A stretch of DNA of 45,701 nucleotides from an uncultured Clostridium sp. (GCA_905200315.1 CAJKKA010000003.1:1-45701); one strand, 5' to 3'. Numbered from the stretch's first letter, positions 34,162 through 42,747 are shown. The notes: generated by a model not told the origin, from the letters alone. Numbers and translations: made by a program.

Positions 34162-34427
34162 TATGCAGTTTTTGGAAAAAGTTAAAACTCTTTACGGAAG
34201 CTATTTTTCGGCATTTTATTACTTTTTTATTACATTTTTGTGTTATTACCTTTTTACATTTTGTTTTTTTACATTCTATTTACAGTTTTCTTTTATTTCC
34301 GTAGTTTTTTTTATATTTTTTGTTTTGCTTTTCATTCACCTTTTTAAGTTTTTTTCATATAATGTTATAGTTATTATTTTTTGTATATTGCATAAAATGT
34401 AATATAGATTGTTTGGAGGTTTGTATT

Positions 34428-34589
34428 ATGAATAATTCTAATAACTTAGATATGAATCAGCTTATGGGTATGCTTTCTAAAATGAACAAAAAAGATTTGC
34501 AGTATAGTATTCAAAAGGCTAATGAAATTATGAAGTCTGAAAATAGAGATGAAATTATAAATGAGTTAAAAAAGAATTTAAATAAGTAA
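34428..34589 (+). CDS. Small Asn/Lys-rich protein (53 aa), cassette small gene 1
   Basis: ATG 34428 follows TTGGAGGTTTGTATT. The product MNNSNNLDMNQLMGMLSKMN continues KKDLQYSIQKANEIMKSENR and ends NELKKNLNK: a soluble helical peptide with a polar N-terminus. It resembles short helical proteins I have seen encoded next to the following two genes in clostridial genomes, with no assigned function. A possible weak promoter is TATAAT at 34358-34363. Confidence 0.6.
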   Translation: MNNSNNLDMNQLMGMLSKMNKKDLQYSIQKANEIMKSENRDEIINELKKNLNK

Positions 34590-34594
34590 TTTTT

Positions 34595-34660
34595 GGGACG
34601 GAGTTAAGGCGTCCGCCCCTACATCTAAATAAGAAATTTCCTGTAAGACAAAAAATGTTT
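34595..34660 (+). repeat. REP-like palindrome, copy 6 (degenerate)
   Basis: GGGACGGAGTTAAGGCGTCC then GCCCCTACATCTAAAT and AGAAATTTCCTGTAAGAC. The left arm has drifted; the right arm and tail match the remnant at 21650-21690. Confidence 0.65.
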
Positions 34661-34666
34661 TACCAC

Positions 34667-34699
34667 GCGGGTCGCCCTAAGGACGTCGACCACTACAAT
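34667..34699 (+). repeat. REP-like palindrome, copy 7
   Basis: GCGGGTCGCCCTAAGGACGT followed by CGACCACTACAAT. The right arm GTCGACCACTACA matches copy 5; the left arm has one mismatch. Together with copy 6 it separates cassette small genes 1 and 2. Confidence 0.65.
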
Positions 34700-34725
34700 A
34701 TAAATTAATGTAAAGGGGTGTTTGT

Positions 34726-35124
34726 ATGAATGATGATATTTCCGATTTAATGGCTAAAATAAATAGTATGCTTGGTTCAGATTCTGATAATAATTTAAAG
34801 GATTTAATTAATAATGCTTCTTCTAATAGTTCTAATAATAATTCTTCTAACAACAATTCTGCTAATACCTCTAATTTTGAAGATTCCTCAGAGGATAATG
34901 GTTTCAATATAGATTTTAATACTATTATGAAAATGAAATCTATCATGGAGGCTATGAATAGTAAGAAAAATGATCCAAGAGCAAAACTTTTAATGTCTTT
35001 AAAACCATATTTAAAAGATAGTAGAAAACAAAAATTAGACCAATACGTACAATTACTTAATATGAGCAGCATTTTTGAACTTTTCAAAGAAAATGGTGGT
35101 GATTTCAATAGCCCTTCAAAATAA
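34726..35124 (+). CDS. Low-complexity linker plus helical domain protein (132 aa), cassette small gene 2
   Basis: ATG 34726 follows AAAGGGGTGTTTGT. The N-terminal helix MNDDISDLMAKINSMLGSDS leads into an Asn/Ser-rich linker (about residues 30-55), then a C-terminal helical domain with TIMKMKSIMEAMNSKKNDPR, AKLLMSLKPYLKDSRKQKLD and QYVQLLNMSSIFELF. The DPRxxLLxxLKPYLxxxR...LDxxxxL pattern recurs in small clostridial proteins of unknown function, sometimes near sporulation genes (from memory, unverified). No signal peptide or membrane segment. Confidence 0.72.
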   Translation: MNDDISDLMAKINSMLGSDSDNNLKDLINNASSNSSNNNSSNNNSANTSNFEDSSEDNGFNIDFNTIMKMKSIMEAMNSKKNDPRAKLLMSLKPYLKDSRKQKLDQYVQLLNMSSIFELFKENGGDFNSPSK

Positions 35125-35210
35125 TTTCGGTCCATTTTCTAAAGGCATTAGACCTACATATTTAAATAAATTTGGAAATGTTCCTTTTAACCATATTTAT
35201 AGCCAAAATT

Positions 35211-35474
35211 ATGGAAACACTTCAACAAAAACTACACCCATGCCAACTCGGACAAACAGAAAACTTACCCTATACAAGCCAGCAAGAAGATAAAAAAACA
35301 TCAAAAGAAGACAATACCGATAGAAATAAAGAAGAAAGAGAATACTTTGAAATATTCGGAATAAAACTATACTTTGACGACATCTTAATACTCTGCTTAC
35401 TCTACTTCTTATACAAAGAAGAAGTACACGACGAAATGCTATATTTAGCCTTAATTCTTCTACTAATCTCTTAA
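35211..35474 (+). CDS. Small two-helix membrane protein (87 aa), cassette small gene 3
   Basis: The start is uncertain because no good ribosome site is visible; ATG 35211 (METLQQKLHPCQ) is chosen, with ATG 35172 as an alternative. A charged stretch (EDKKTSKEDNTDRNKEERE) precedes a conserved-looking C-terminus FEIFGIKLYFDDILILCLLY then FLYKEEVHDEMLYLALILLL. These are two short hydrophobic segments separated by an acidic loop, a design common in small clostridial membrane proteins next to the gene-2 type. The right cassette repeat begins at its stop codon. Confidence 0.55.
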   Translation: METLQQKLHPCQLGQTENLPYTSQQEDKKTSKEDNTDRNKEEREYFEIFGIKLYFDDILILCLLYFLYKEEVHDEMLYLALILLLIS

Positions 35475-35579
35475 AATGTCGGCTGTGGGACAGTCCCAAA
35501 GTTACACTTTTTGTTCTTTTTGGGTCTGTCCCAAAGTTACAATTTTTGTTCTTTTTGGGACAGGTTGAAAATAATTTTC
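35472..35579 (-). repeat. Right inverted repeat of the cassette
   Basis: Reverse complement of the left repeat. The outer 24 bp (35556-35579) are identical and a further 23-bp block around TGTAACTTTGGGACAGACCC is identical. The inner end carries the same GCCGACATTTT sequence as the left repeat. The spacer words differ (AAAGAACAAAAA instead of TGCGACAAAA), so the copies are diverged but clearly homologous. Confidence 0.8.
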
Positions 35580-35580
35580 T

Positions 35581-35631
35581 AGAATAACCAAAAAGCAGGA
35601 GATTATTTTTCTCCTGCTTTTTGGTTATTCT
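35581..35631 (-). terminator. 22-bp-stem terminator of the cell-shape operon
   Basis: Perfect 22-bp stem (35581-35602 with 35610-35631) and a 7-base loop, abutting the right cassette repeat. The minC stop codon lies inside it. It is unusually long for an intrinsic terminator and could act on both strands. Confidence 0.8.
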
Positions 35632-36239
35632 AATTCTATTTTGTCTCCTTTTACAGATGCAAATGTGTATTTTACACTGTATTCGTCGTCTTCTTTTCGT
35701 ATACTTTTTACTATGTTTGATATTCTAAGTTGTGGTGTTTCTATTTTTTCTGCTGCTATTATTGCTTTTTTGTTTCCTTTTGCTCCAGCATGTGCTAGTC
35801 CCATTAGTCTTCCTAGTATTATTATGTTTTCTCCAGCTATTACTTCTGCTCCTGAGTTTAGGTCTCCTATTATTACTATGCTTCCTTCGTTTTCTATTTT
35901 TTGTCCCGATCTTATTGAGCCTTTATGGTATATTGTAGTAGATGCTCCAATATCTTGGTTATATGCTTTTTTTATACCATATAGTCCTAGCACTTTTGGA
36001 CTGTCGAATTCTATTTCTACATTTATTTCGCTTTTTATTATATTTTTTATTTCTTCTATTTCTTTGTTTTTTAGTACTTTTCCTGTTACAAATATTGGAG
36101 TTTTATCTTCTTTGTATAGTTTTTTTAGCTCTGGAATTTTTTTCTTAAGTGCCTTTTGTATTTCTTTGTATTCACATTTTTCGTTTAGTGTTATTATTAA
36201 TTCGTCTTTTCTTAGTCTTATTTCTACTACTTGTGCCAT
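35625..36239 (-). CDS. minC: Septum-site-determining protein MinC
   Basis: 204-aa inhibitor of FtsZ-ring placement. The N-terminal MinC domain (residues 1-95) is followed by the C-terminal beta-helix domain with stacked GxI repeats (STTIYHKGSIRSGQKIENEG, SIVIIGDLNSGAEVIAGENI, IILGRLMGLAHAGAKGNKKA, PQLRI). It is the last gene of the mre-mrdA operon. minD, usually next, is absent; the cassette's right repeat begins instead, so MinD must be encoded elsewhere or be missing. Ribosome site AAAGGATG. Confidence 0.93.
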   Translation of the reverse strand: MAQVVEIRLRKDELIITLNEKCEYKEIQKALKKKIPELKKLYKEDKTPIFVTGKVLKNKEIEEIKNIIKSEINVEIEFDSPKVLGLYGIKKAYNQDIGASTTIYHKGSIRSGQKIENEGSIVIIGDLNSGAEVIAGENIIILGRLMGLAHAGAKGNKKAIIAAEKIETPQLRISNIVKSIRKEDDEYSVKYTFASVKGDKIELE

Positions 36240-36253
36240 TTTCTACATCCTTT

Positions 36254-38338
36254 CTATCTAAAGCTTTCTGTATATGGAATTGAGCTTACGTCTTCTTGTA
36301 CTTGTTCTATATTCATTCCAAAGTATTGCTCTATTATTTCTTTAACTGCTTCCGCAGTGTAATATCCATGTCCTCCGTTTTCTACCAATACTACAACTGC
36401 TATTTGTGGGTCTTCAAATGGTGCAAATCCAACGAACCACGCATTTACTTTTCCGGTTGATGTTTCAGCTGAACCTGTTTTTCCTCCAACGCTTATTGCA
36501 AAGTTTTTGAATATGCTATATGCTGTTCCTCCTTGGTCGTCTGTAACTGATTCCATTCCTTGTAATACTGCTTTTAAATTTTCTTGTGATATTGATATTT
36601 CTTCTTGGTCTTCTTGTTTTATTCCTGCCTTTTCGTTTATTAGATTTTGTATTTCTTCTTTTGGCACTTCTGTTCCGTCTGAGTTTATTATTTTTTCTAC
36701 AATTGTTGGTTGTATTTTATTTCCACCATTTGCTAACATACTTATATACTTGGCTATTTGCACTAGTGAAAATGAATTATAACTTTGACCTATAGCAGCT
36801 GATAACGTTTCTCCTGCATACCATTTTTCGTGGTATAGGTTTTCTTTGGTTTCTTTTGATGCTAAGGTTCCTGACGTTTCGTTTGGCAATTCTATTCCTG
36901 TTTTTGTTCCTAGCCCAAAATATTTCGCATATTTTGCTAAAGTATCAATTCCCATTCTATCTGCTGTTTCGTAGAAGAAATAGTTACATGAATGTTGTAT
37001 TGCTCCTGAAACGTTTAATCTTCCATGACCCCTATGATAGTCTGTGTATATCCAACATTTTGGATTTGTATATTTTGGATACACTCCTGTATCGTTTATT
37101 GTTTCTTTTGTTGAAATTGCTCCAGATTCTAGTCCCGCTATTGCTGTAACCATTTTAAATATTGATCCTGGTGCATATGCTGTTTGCATTGTTTTGTTTA
37201 CTTGTGGTGTATCTTCTGTATTGTATTTTTCCCAGTTTTCTGCACTTATTCCGCCTACAAAGTCTTGAGGGTTAAAATCTGGGTAACTTGCCATTGAAAG
37301 TACTTCTCCTGTTTTTACGTTCATTACTATTGCTGCACCAGAGTTGGTTGAATATTTCTTTCCAAATCCCCCACTATTTATTTTCTTTATGTTATTTGCT
37401 AATGCTTCCTCTGTAACTTTTTGTAAATTTGCATCTATTGTTAATACTACATTGCTTCCTTCTACAGCCTCTTGTGTAACATATTCTTCTGTGTTTGTTC
37501 CATCTACAGACATATCTATTTGTTTTGTTCCGTCTTGTCCTTTTAAATATTTTTCGAATAGATATTCTATTCCTGTTTTTCCTATGTAATCGTTTGTATT
37601 GTAGCCTTCTTTTACTTCTGAGATTTTCCCTATTGTTCCTACAACATGTGAAGCTAAATTACCAGATGAGTATTGTCTTGTTGGTTCTACTGAAACACTT
37701 ATTCCTGGAAAACTTTCGCTTCTTTCATTAAATTCTAATGCACTTTCTCTACTTATGCTATTTGCTATTGTTATAGATTTTGTTGTACTATATCCATCTT
37801 GTAGTATTTGATATCTTATTGCTAGTATTTTTCTTATTTGATTTATATCTTCGTATTGTATTTCGTATTTTTCTTTTAATGCTTGCATACATTGCTCTGG
37901 TGTATATGATTCATTCAATTTCATTTTTTTCTTCCAATTTATGGCTTTTTCATCTGTATCAAAGTCGAAATATAGATTTCCATCTTCATCTAACCTTATT
38001 GGAAATGAATCTTTATAGCTATCTCCATTTTTTTCTAATACTTCTATCATAGTTAATATAGTTGTATTTAGCGTTTGATTGTCGTTCTTACTTTTGTATA
38101 ATTCTAAGCTAAATCCCATTCCATTTCCTACTATTTCATTTCCGTTTCTATCTAGTATAGAGCCTCTTGCTGCTACATCTGTACTTTCTCTTGTAAGTCT
38201 CGTGTTTGATTGTTCTCTATATTCTTCTCCATGTATTATTTGAAGATTAAAAAGTTGAAGTAGTAATATTATTCCTAAAATATAAATTATTGTTGTTAAT
38301 GAGTTAAATCTTAATTTTATATTTGGTTTTCCTTTCAA
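36254..38338 (-). CDS. mrdA: Penicillin-binding protein 2 (elongasome transpeptidase)
   Basis: 694-aa class B PBP for lateral-wall cross-linking. An N-terminal cytoplasmic/TM segment (residues 13-35) is followed by the non-penicillin-binding domain (RGSILDRNGNEIVGNG, GKTGIEYLFEKYLKG) and the transpeptidase domain with SxxK (PGSIFKM), SxN (HSCNYFF) and KTG (VGGKTGSAE). It starts at TTG 38338 after GAAGGAAGTG. It sits between mreD and minC in the conserved rod operon. Confidence 0.95.
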   Translation of the reverse strand: MKGKPNIKLRFNSLTTIIYILGIILLLQLFNLQIIHGEEYREQSNTRLTRESTDVAARGSILDRNGNEIVGNGMGFSLELYKSKNDNQTLNTTILTMIEVLEKNGDSYKDSFPIRLDEDGNLYFDFDTDEKAINWKKKMKLNESYTPEQCMQALKEKYEIQYEDINQIRKILAIRYQILQDGYSTTKSITIANSISRESALEFNERSESFPGISVSVEPTRQYSSGNLASHVVGTIGKISEVKEGYNTNDYIGKTGIEYLFEKYLKGQDGTKQIDMSVDGTNTEEYVTQEAVEGSNVVLTIDANLQKVTEEALANNIKKINSGGFGKKYSTNSGAAIVMNVKTGEVLSMASYPDFNPQDFVGGISAENWEKYNTEDTPQVNKTMQTAYAPGSIFKMVTAIAGLESGAISTKETINDTGVYPKYTNPKCWIYTDYHRGHGRLNVSGAIQHSCNYFFYETADRMGIDTLAKYAKYFGLGTKTGIELPNETSGTLASKETKENLYHEKWYAGETLSAAIGQSYNSFSLVQIAKYISMLANGGNKIQPTIVEKIINSDGTEVPKEEIQNLINEKAGIKQEDQEEISISQENLKAVLQGMESVTDDQGGTAYSIFKNFAISVGGKTGSAETSTGKVNAWFVGFAPFEDPQIAVVVLVENGGHGYYTAEAVKEIIEQYFGMNIEQVQEDVSSIPYTESFR

Positions 38339-38365
38339 ATCTTCACTTCCTTCTTTTTTTTATTT

Positions 38366-38899
38366 TTAATAATATCTTGTTAGTATTTTATTTTCTTTAA
38401 ACATATCTTGCACACTAAATCCTACTTTTTGAATTGTTGGATATAATATAATTGTTAGTATTGAGTTATATATTATTTCTATTATTAATTTTACAATAAA
38501 TGTTAGCATTTCCCATGTGTATGAGAAAATCATTGCATTTGTTATATATGAGGCAAATTCAAATAAAAACGTTGATATTATTACCATTCCTACTATTGTT
38601 ACCTTGCTATCTTTTGAAAAATTTCTGTCTAGTATTCCTCCAAAAATTCCAATTGCTCCATACATTATTGCAGATAGTCCTATTTTTTTACTTATAAAAA
38701 TATCTATTAATAATCCAAATATTACTCCAAATGTTAGTCCATATATCCTACCTGCAAATAGCCCTATAAATAATACTAGCATTACTACTAAATTAGGTTT
38801 TACTCCTGCAATTGTAAACCAGGTAAAAAAGTTAGTTTGCAATATGTATATTAAAATAAATGCTAAAAATGCAACTATTCCTAATAAAGCCTTTTTCAT
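38366..38899 (-). CDS. mreD: Rod-shape protein MreD
   Basis: About 177-aa polytopic membrane protein of the elongasome with roughly five hydrophobic segments (LLGIVAFLAFILIYILQTNF; NLVVMLVLFIGLFAGRIYGL; the conserved TFGVIFGLLIDIF). ATG 38899 is chosen; an in-frame GTG at 38911 is only one base from the AAAGGAG site. It lies between mreC and mrdA. Confidence 0.88.
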   Translation of the reverse strand: MKKALLGIVAFLAFILIYILQTNFFTWFTIAGVKPNLVVMLVLFIGLFAGRIYGLTFGVIFGLLIDIFISKKIGLSAIMYGAIGIFGGILDRNFSKDSKVTIVGMVIISTFLFEFASYITNAMIFSYTWEMLTFIVKLIIEIIYNSILTIILYPTIQKVGFSVQDMFKENKILTRYY

Positions 38900-38980
38900 T
38901 TTTAGTTTCACGCTCCTTTTCTTTTATTTATAGGGATTTTTTATTTTTGGTGTATTATTTTATATCTATAACAAATTCTT

Positions 38981-39796
38981 TTATTGCATTACTACTAGTA
39001 CTGTATCTAATTTTTTGAAATCTACTGCACTTTCTACAATTGCATATCTATCTGTTATGTTGTTTGTATTTACAACTTTTTTTATAGTTCCTACATATAT
39101 TCCTTTTGGATATATTCCTCCAAGTCCTGAGGTTTCTATACTGTCGTTTTCTACTAAGTTAGCATCTGTTGGTATATATGTTGCTTTTAGTCCGTTGGTT
39201 TCATCTAGTGTTCCTTTTGCTATTATGCTATCTTTTGAACTTGTTAGTGTGCAACTTACAGAGCTTGCTGGATCTACTATTGTTTGAACTTTTGATGAAT
39301 TTTTGTTAACAGATATTACATGTCCTACAAGTCCTTTATCTGATATTACTGTCATATTAACTTGTACTCCATCTTCTGAACCTATATTTATTACTATATC
39401 GCTACTATAGTTGCTTATGTCTTTATCTATAACATATGCTGGTTTTGTTTGATATTCTGTATACTTTTCAGATAAATTTAGTTCTTCTTTTAATGTTTCG
39501 TTTTCTGCTTTTATCATTTCTAGTTCTCTTAATGATTCATCTAGTTCACTATTTTTCTTCTTTAGCTCTTCATTTTCTTGTTTTAAATTACTTATGTTTG
39601 TAAAAAATGCATCATTTCCTGACATTTTGTTTTTTAAGTATGTTAGTCCATTTTGTATTGGCACTACTAATGAGCTTACAGCATTTCCTATGTATGAAAA
39701 TTTCTCTATTTTTATATTTGAAACAAATACTAAAATTATTAATATAACAATTGTTATTATTATTCCAAATACACTGGTTTTATTATTTCTTTGCAT
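38981..39796 (-). CDS. mreC: Rod-shape protein MreC
   Basis: 271-aa bitopic protein bridging MreB/MreD to wall synthases. Its parts are an N-terminal TM (FGIIITIVILIILVFVSN), a coiled coil (LKQENEELKKKNSELDESLR) and the periplasmic-type beta domain (VINIGSEDGVQVNMTVISDK, GLVGHVISVN, LGGIYPKGIYVGTIKKV). Ribosome site GAAGGAAGG; 19 bp after mreB. Confidence 0.94.
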   Translation of the reverse strand: MQRNNKTSVFGIIITIVILIILVFVSNIKIEKFSYIGNAVSSLVVPIQNGLTYLKNKMSGNDAFFTNISNLKQENEELKKKNSELDESLRELEMIKAENETLKEELNLSEKYTEYQTKPAYVIDKDISNYSSDIVINIGSEDGVQVNMTVISDKGLVGHVISVNKNSSKVQTIVDPASSVSCTLTSSKDSIIAKGTLDETNGLKATYIPTDANLVENDSIETSGLGGIYPKGIYVGTIKKVVNTNNITDRYAIVESAVDFKKLDTVLVVMQ

Positions 39797-39815
39797 TTTT
39801 TACCTTCCTTCTTTT

Positions 39816-40850
39816 TTATATTCTTTTTCTTGAGTTTATTAATACTCTTTTTAAATTTTCTAAGTTTTCTAAGGTTTTTCCTGTTCCTCTAACAACTGAA
39901 TCTAGTGGATCTTCGGCAATATATACAGGCATATCTGTTTTTTCACTTAATAACTTGTCTAAGTTCTTTATTAATGCTCCTCCACCTGCAAGTACAATTC
40001 CCTTTTCTGCTATATCTGATGCTAATTCTGGTGGTGTTTTTTCTAAAGTATTTTTTACTATTTCTACTATGTCGTTTATTGAATATTTTATTGCCTCTTC
40101 AACTTGTGTAGAATTTATTGTAATATTTTTTGGAAGTCCTGTATTTAGATCTCTTCCTTTAACTTCCATTTCTTCTACTGTTATTAGTGGTATTGCACAA
40201 CCTATTTGTTTTTTTATTTGTTCTGCTGTTGTTTCTCCTATTGCTAGGTTGTATTCTCTTTTTACATAGTTAACTATATCGTCGTCTAGTTCGTCTCCTG
40301 CAACTCTTAGTGAATTGCTTACTACTATTCCTCCTAAGGATATTACTGCTACTTCTGTTGTTCCTCCGCCTATATCTACTATTATGTTTCCACATGGTTC
40401 TTCTACATTTAGGTTTGCACCTATTGCTGCTGCCATTGGTTCTTCTATTAAATATACTTCTTTTGCTCCAGCTTGCATTACTGCTTCTTCAACAGCTCTT
40501 TCTTCTACTTCCGTTATTCCGGATGGAACTCCTACTACTACTCTTGGTCTTCCTGAGTTGTATTTTTCATTTACTTTTTTTAATAGGTTTTTTAGCAATA
40601 ATTCTGTAGCTGTAAAATCTGCTATTACTCCATCTTTCATAGGTCTAACGGCTTTTATTCCATCTGGTGTTCTTCCAAGCATTTCTTTTGCTTCGTTTCC
40701 TGTTGCAAGTATTCCTCCTGTAGCTCTATCTATAGCTACAACAGATGGTTCATTTAAAACTATTCCCTTTCCTTTTACTGTTACTAAGATATTTGCTGTT
40801 CCCAAATCTATTCCAATATCTTTTGATGTCAAGTTAAAAAATTTAAACAT
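39816..40850 (-). CDS. mreB: Rod-shape actin homologue MreB
   Basis: 344-aa actin-fold ATPase organising elongation. The phosphate-1 motif is DIGIDLGTANILV, the phosphate-2 motif NIIVDIGGGTTEVAV and the adenosine motif KGIVLAGGGALI; VVGVPSGITEVEERA is also typical. Its start overlaps the radC end by 8 bp, indicating translational coupling. Confidence 0.97.
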   Translation of the reverse strand: MFKFFNLTSKDIGIDLGTANILVTVKGKGIVLNEPSVVAIDRATGGILATGNEAKEMLGRTPDGIKAVRPMKDGVIADFTATELLLKNLLKKVNEKYNSGRPRVVVGVPSGITEVEERAVEEAVMQAGAKEVYLIEEPMAAAIGANLNVEEPCGNIIVDIGGGTTEVAVISLGGIVVSNSLRVAGDELDDDIVNYVKREYNLAIGETTAEQIKKQIGCAIPLITVEEMEVKGRDLNTGLPKNITINSTQVEEAIKYSINDIVEIVKNTLEKTPPELASDIAEKGIVLAGGGALIKNLDKLLSEKTDMPVYIAEDPLDSVVRGTGKTLENLENLKRVLINSRKRI

Positions 40851-41559
40851 TTTTATCTTCCTTTCTTCTATTTTTTAGCATTTCTGAAAAAATACTTGTA
40901 TATTTTCCATCTCCTATTACTACATGATCTAGTAGCTGTATTCCAAACATTTCTGCAGAATTATATATTTTCTCTGTAGCTTTAAAATCGTTTTGACTTG
41001 GTGTTGGATCTCCAGACGGATGATTATGCACCAGTAATATTTTTGGTGCTCCCATTTTTATTGCATCTACTAATACTTCTTTTGGCTCTATAAGTGCATA
41101 ATTTGCACCCCCGTATGATATGTTTTTTATTTTTATTGTTTCGTTTTTATTATTTAGTATTAATATTTTTGCAATCTCTCTTTTTTCGTATTTCATTTCT
41201 TCCATTAATAAATTTGCAACATCATCCGAATTAGTTATTTTTACATTTATTTTTTCAATCGGTCTACTCATTCTTTTAGCAAGTTCGCAAACAGCTTTTA
41301 GTTGAATTGCTTTTATTTTTCCTATTCCTTTAATTTTTGTAAATTCTTCTATTGAAAGTTCTTGCAAAAATCTTAGTGAACTTTCATTTTTATTTTTTTC
41401 TAAGTTTAATATTTTTTGTGCTAATTCTACAGATGTACTTTCTTTTGTACCCGTTTTTATTATTATTGCTAATAGTTCTGCATTGGATAAATAAGTTTCT
41501 CCATACATTTCTAATTTTTCGTACGGTCTTTCAGATGTTGGTAATTCTTTTATTTTCAT
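40843..41559 (-). CDS. radC: RadC/JAB-domain protein (UPF0758)
   Basis: 238-aa protein. The N-terminal helix-hairpin-helix-like region (MKIKELPTSERPYEKLEMYG; IKGIGKIKAIQLKAV) is followed by a JAMM metalloprotease-like domain with ligands in LVHNHPSGDPTPSQNDF (HxHx7D). Despite its name its function is unsettled; it commonly precedes mreB in Firmicutes. Ribosome site AAAGGACC, 38 bp after the DUF4321 gene. Confidence 0.93.
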   Translation of the reverse strand: MKIKELPTSERPYEKLEMYGETYLSNAELLAIIIKTGTKESTSVELAQKILNLEKNKNESSLRFLQELSIEEFTKIKGIGKIKAIQLKAVCELAKRMSRPIEKINVKITNSDDVANLLMEEMKYEKREIAKILILNNKNETIKIKNISYGGANYALIEPKEVLVDAIKMGAPKILLVHNHPSGDPTPSQNDFKATEKIYNSAEMFGIQLLDHVVIGDGKYTSIFSEMLKNRRKEDKNV

Positions 41560-41597
41560 ATAAGGTCCTTTCCGCTCCCTATTTACCCCCTTATATT

Positions 41598-41858
41598 TTA
41601 CATTACTTTTTTATATATAAATATTGCAAGAAACATTCCTATTATACTTGCTATGTTTATTTTTATCATTAATGCAAATGTAACTGTTAATACACTTAAA
41701 TTTAATACAAATGGATTTTGAAGTCCAAATTCTTGTCCATATCCTAACCACCATAGTCCATTTATATTTTTAGTAAGTTCTCCTATTAATCCTCCTAAAA
41801 CTAATCCTGCAAATATAAATAATATTAGTATCCATATACTTTTATCTTTGGTTGCCAT
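41598..41858 (-). CDS. DUF4321 small membrane protein
   Basis: 86-aa protein with two or three hydrophobic segments (SIWILILFIFAGLVLGGLIG; VLTVTFALMIKINIASIIGM). It matches the DUF4321 pattern with the LGGLIGE and PFVLNLSVLTVTF blocks. This family typically sits before maf/radC/mreB in Clostridia. It is first gene of the operon, with strong site GAGGAGGAAAAAT and promoter 41916-41944. Function unknown. Confidence 0.8.
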   Translation of the reverse strand: MATKDKSIWILILFIFAGLVLGGLIGELTKNINGLWWLGYGQEFGLQNPFVLNLSVLTVTFALMIKINIASIIGMFLAIFIYKKVM

Positions 41859-41915
41859 ATTTTTCCTCCTCTTTTCCTTACGGAAATATGTTTTTTGTGT
41901 TTTTTTGCTTTCAAT

Positions 41916-41944
41916 ATTATATATGCTATAGTAGTTTTTTTCAA
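41916..41944 (-). promoter_or_regulatory. Sigma-A promoter of the cell-shape operon
   Basis: TTGAAA (41939-41944), 17-bp spacer, TATAAT (41916-41921). It drives DUF4321-radC-mreBCD-mrdA-minC to the terminator at 35581-35631. The rest of 41859-42120 is AT-rich leader for the divergent mecA; TATAAT at about 42083 is a possible mecA -10. Confidence 0.75.
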
Positions 41945-42120
41945 GGAATTTTTCAATTATTTATAAAATTATATTTATTTTTTATTTTTATTGTGTTATA
42001 TTTCTTTTACACATTTTTTTACTCTTACATATTATATATAAATTACCATAAATTATATGTTTATTATTTTGTTTTTTTAATGTATAATGTTTATAAGAGT
42101 TTTAGGAGGTTTGATGCAAA

Positions 42121-42747
42121 ATGAAATTTGAAAAACTAAGTGAAAATAAACTAAGAATAACTTTAAATATTCGAGATTTAACAGATAATGATATAGATTA
42201 CCAGTCTTTTATGGCAAATTCCGATAATACTCAAAAATTATTTTTAGATATGTTAGATAAAGCTGAACGAGAAGTCGGTTTTGTTACAAAGAACTATAAA
42301 ATTATGATTGAAGCGCTTGTTACTTCTACAGGTGAATTTGTTGTAACTGTAACTCGTTCACTTCCAGATGAATTACATGCTTCTCAAAAAAAGAGAACCT
42401 TTAAAACTAAAAGAAAGTCTGTAAATTCCTTAAATAATAAAATAATATATTCTTTTAATTCTTTTGATGATTTTTGCTTATTTTGTAACTCTTTAGATAA
42501 AAATATAGTTAAGAACCTTAATAAAATTTCTAAGGAGATTACTTTACATTTCTTTAAAAATACATATTATTTATTAATTGAAAATTCAAACACAAATTAT
42601 GTTTATACAAAATCTTTAATTAATTATCTTGCAGAGTTTGGAACATATTCATATAATTCTCATATATTAAGTTATGAATTAAGTGAGTATGGTAAATTAA
42701 TTTTTAAGAATAATGCTATTAAATTGTGTTTAAAATATTTTAGTTAA
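42121..42747 (+). CDS. mecA: Adaptor protein MecA (ClpC adaptor family)
   Basis: 208-aa MecA-type adaptor, which delivers substrates to ClpCP. The N-terminal substrate-binding domain (MKFEKLSENKLRITLNIRDL ... FMANSDNTQKLFLDMLDKAE) is followed by a linker and a C-terminal ClpC-binding domain (YSFNSFDDFCLFCNSLDKNI; SYELSEYGKLIFKNNAI). It is the only large backbone gene on the plus strand here, divergent from the mre operon and convergent with the M23 gene. AGGAGG lies 11-12 bases before ATG 42121, slightly long. Confidence 0.88.
   Translation: MKFEKLSENKLRITLNIRDLTDNDIDYQSFMANSDNTQKLFLDMLDKAEREVGFVTKNYKIMIEALVTSTGEFVVTVTRSLPDELHASQKKRTFKTKRKSVNSLNNKIIYSFNSFDDFCLFCNSLDKNIVKNLNKISKEITLHFFKNTYYLLIENSNTNYVYTKSLINYLAEFGTYSYNSHILSYELSEYGKLIFKNNAIKLCLKYFS

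Larger units (their letters stand above)
23815..35579. mobile_element. Inverted-repeat-bounded surface-protein cassette (putative)
   Basis: 11,765 bp between inverted copies of a ~110-140-bp repeat whose outermost 24 bp (23815-23838 and 35556-35579) are identical. It contains two giant surface-protein genes (minus) and three small genes (plus). No transposase, integrase or obvious target-site duplication was found, so movement or inversion is inference. It lies directly next to the cell-shape operon terminator and separates minC from whatever would normally follow it. Confidence 0.35.

Noticed and set aside
23815..35579. Autonomous transposon
   Set aside because: No transposase, recombinase or target-site duplication was found, so only an inverted-repeat-bounded cassette is claimed.
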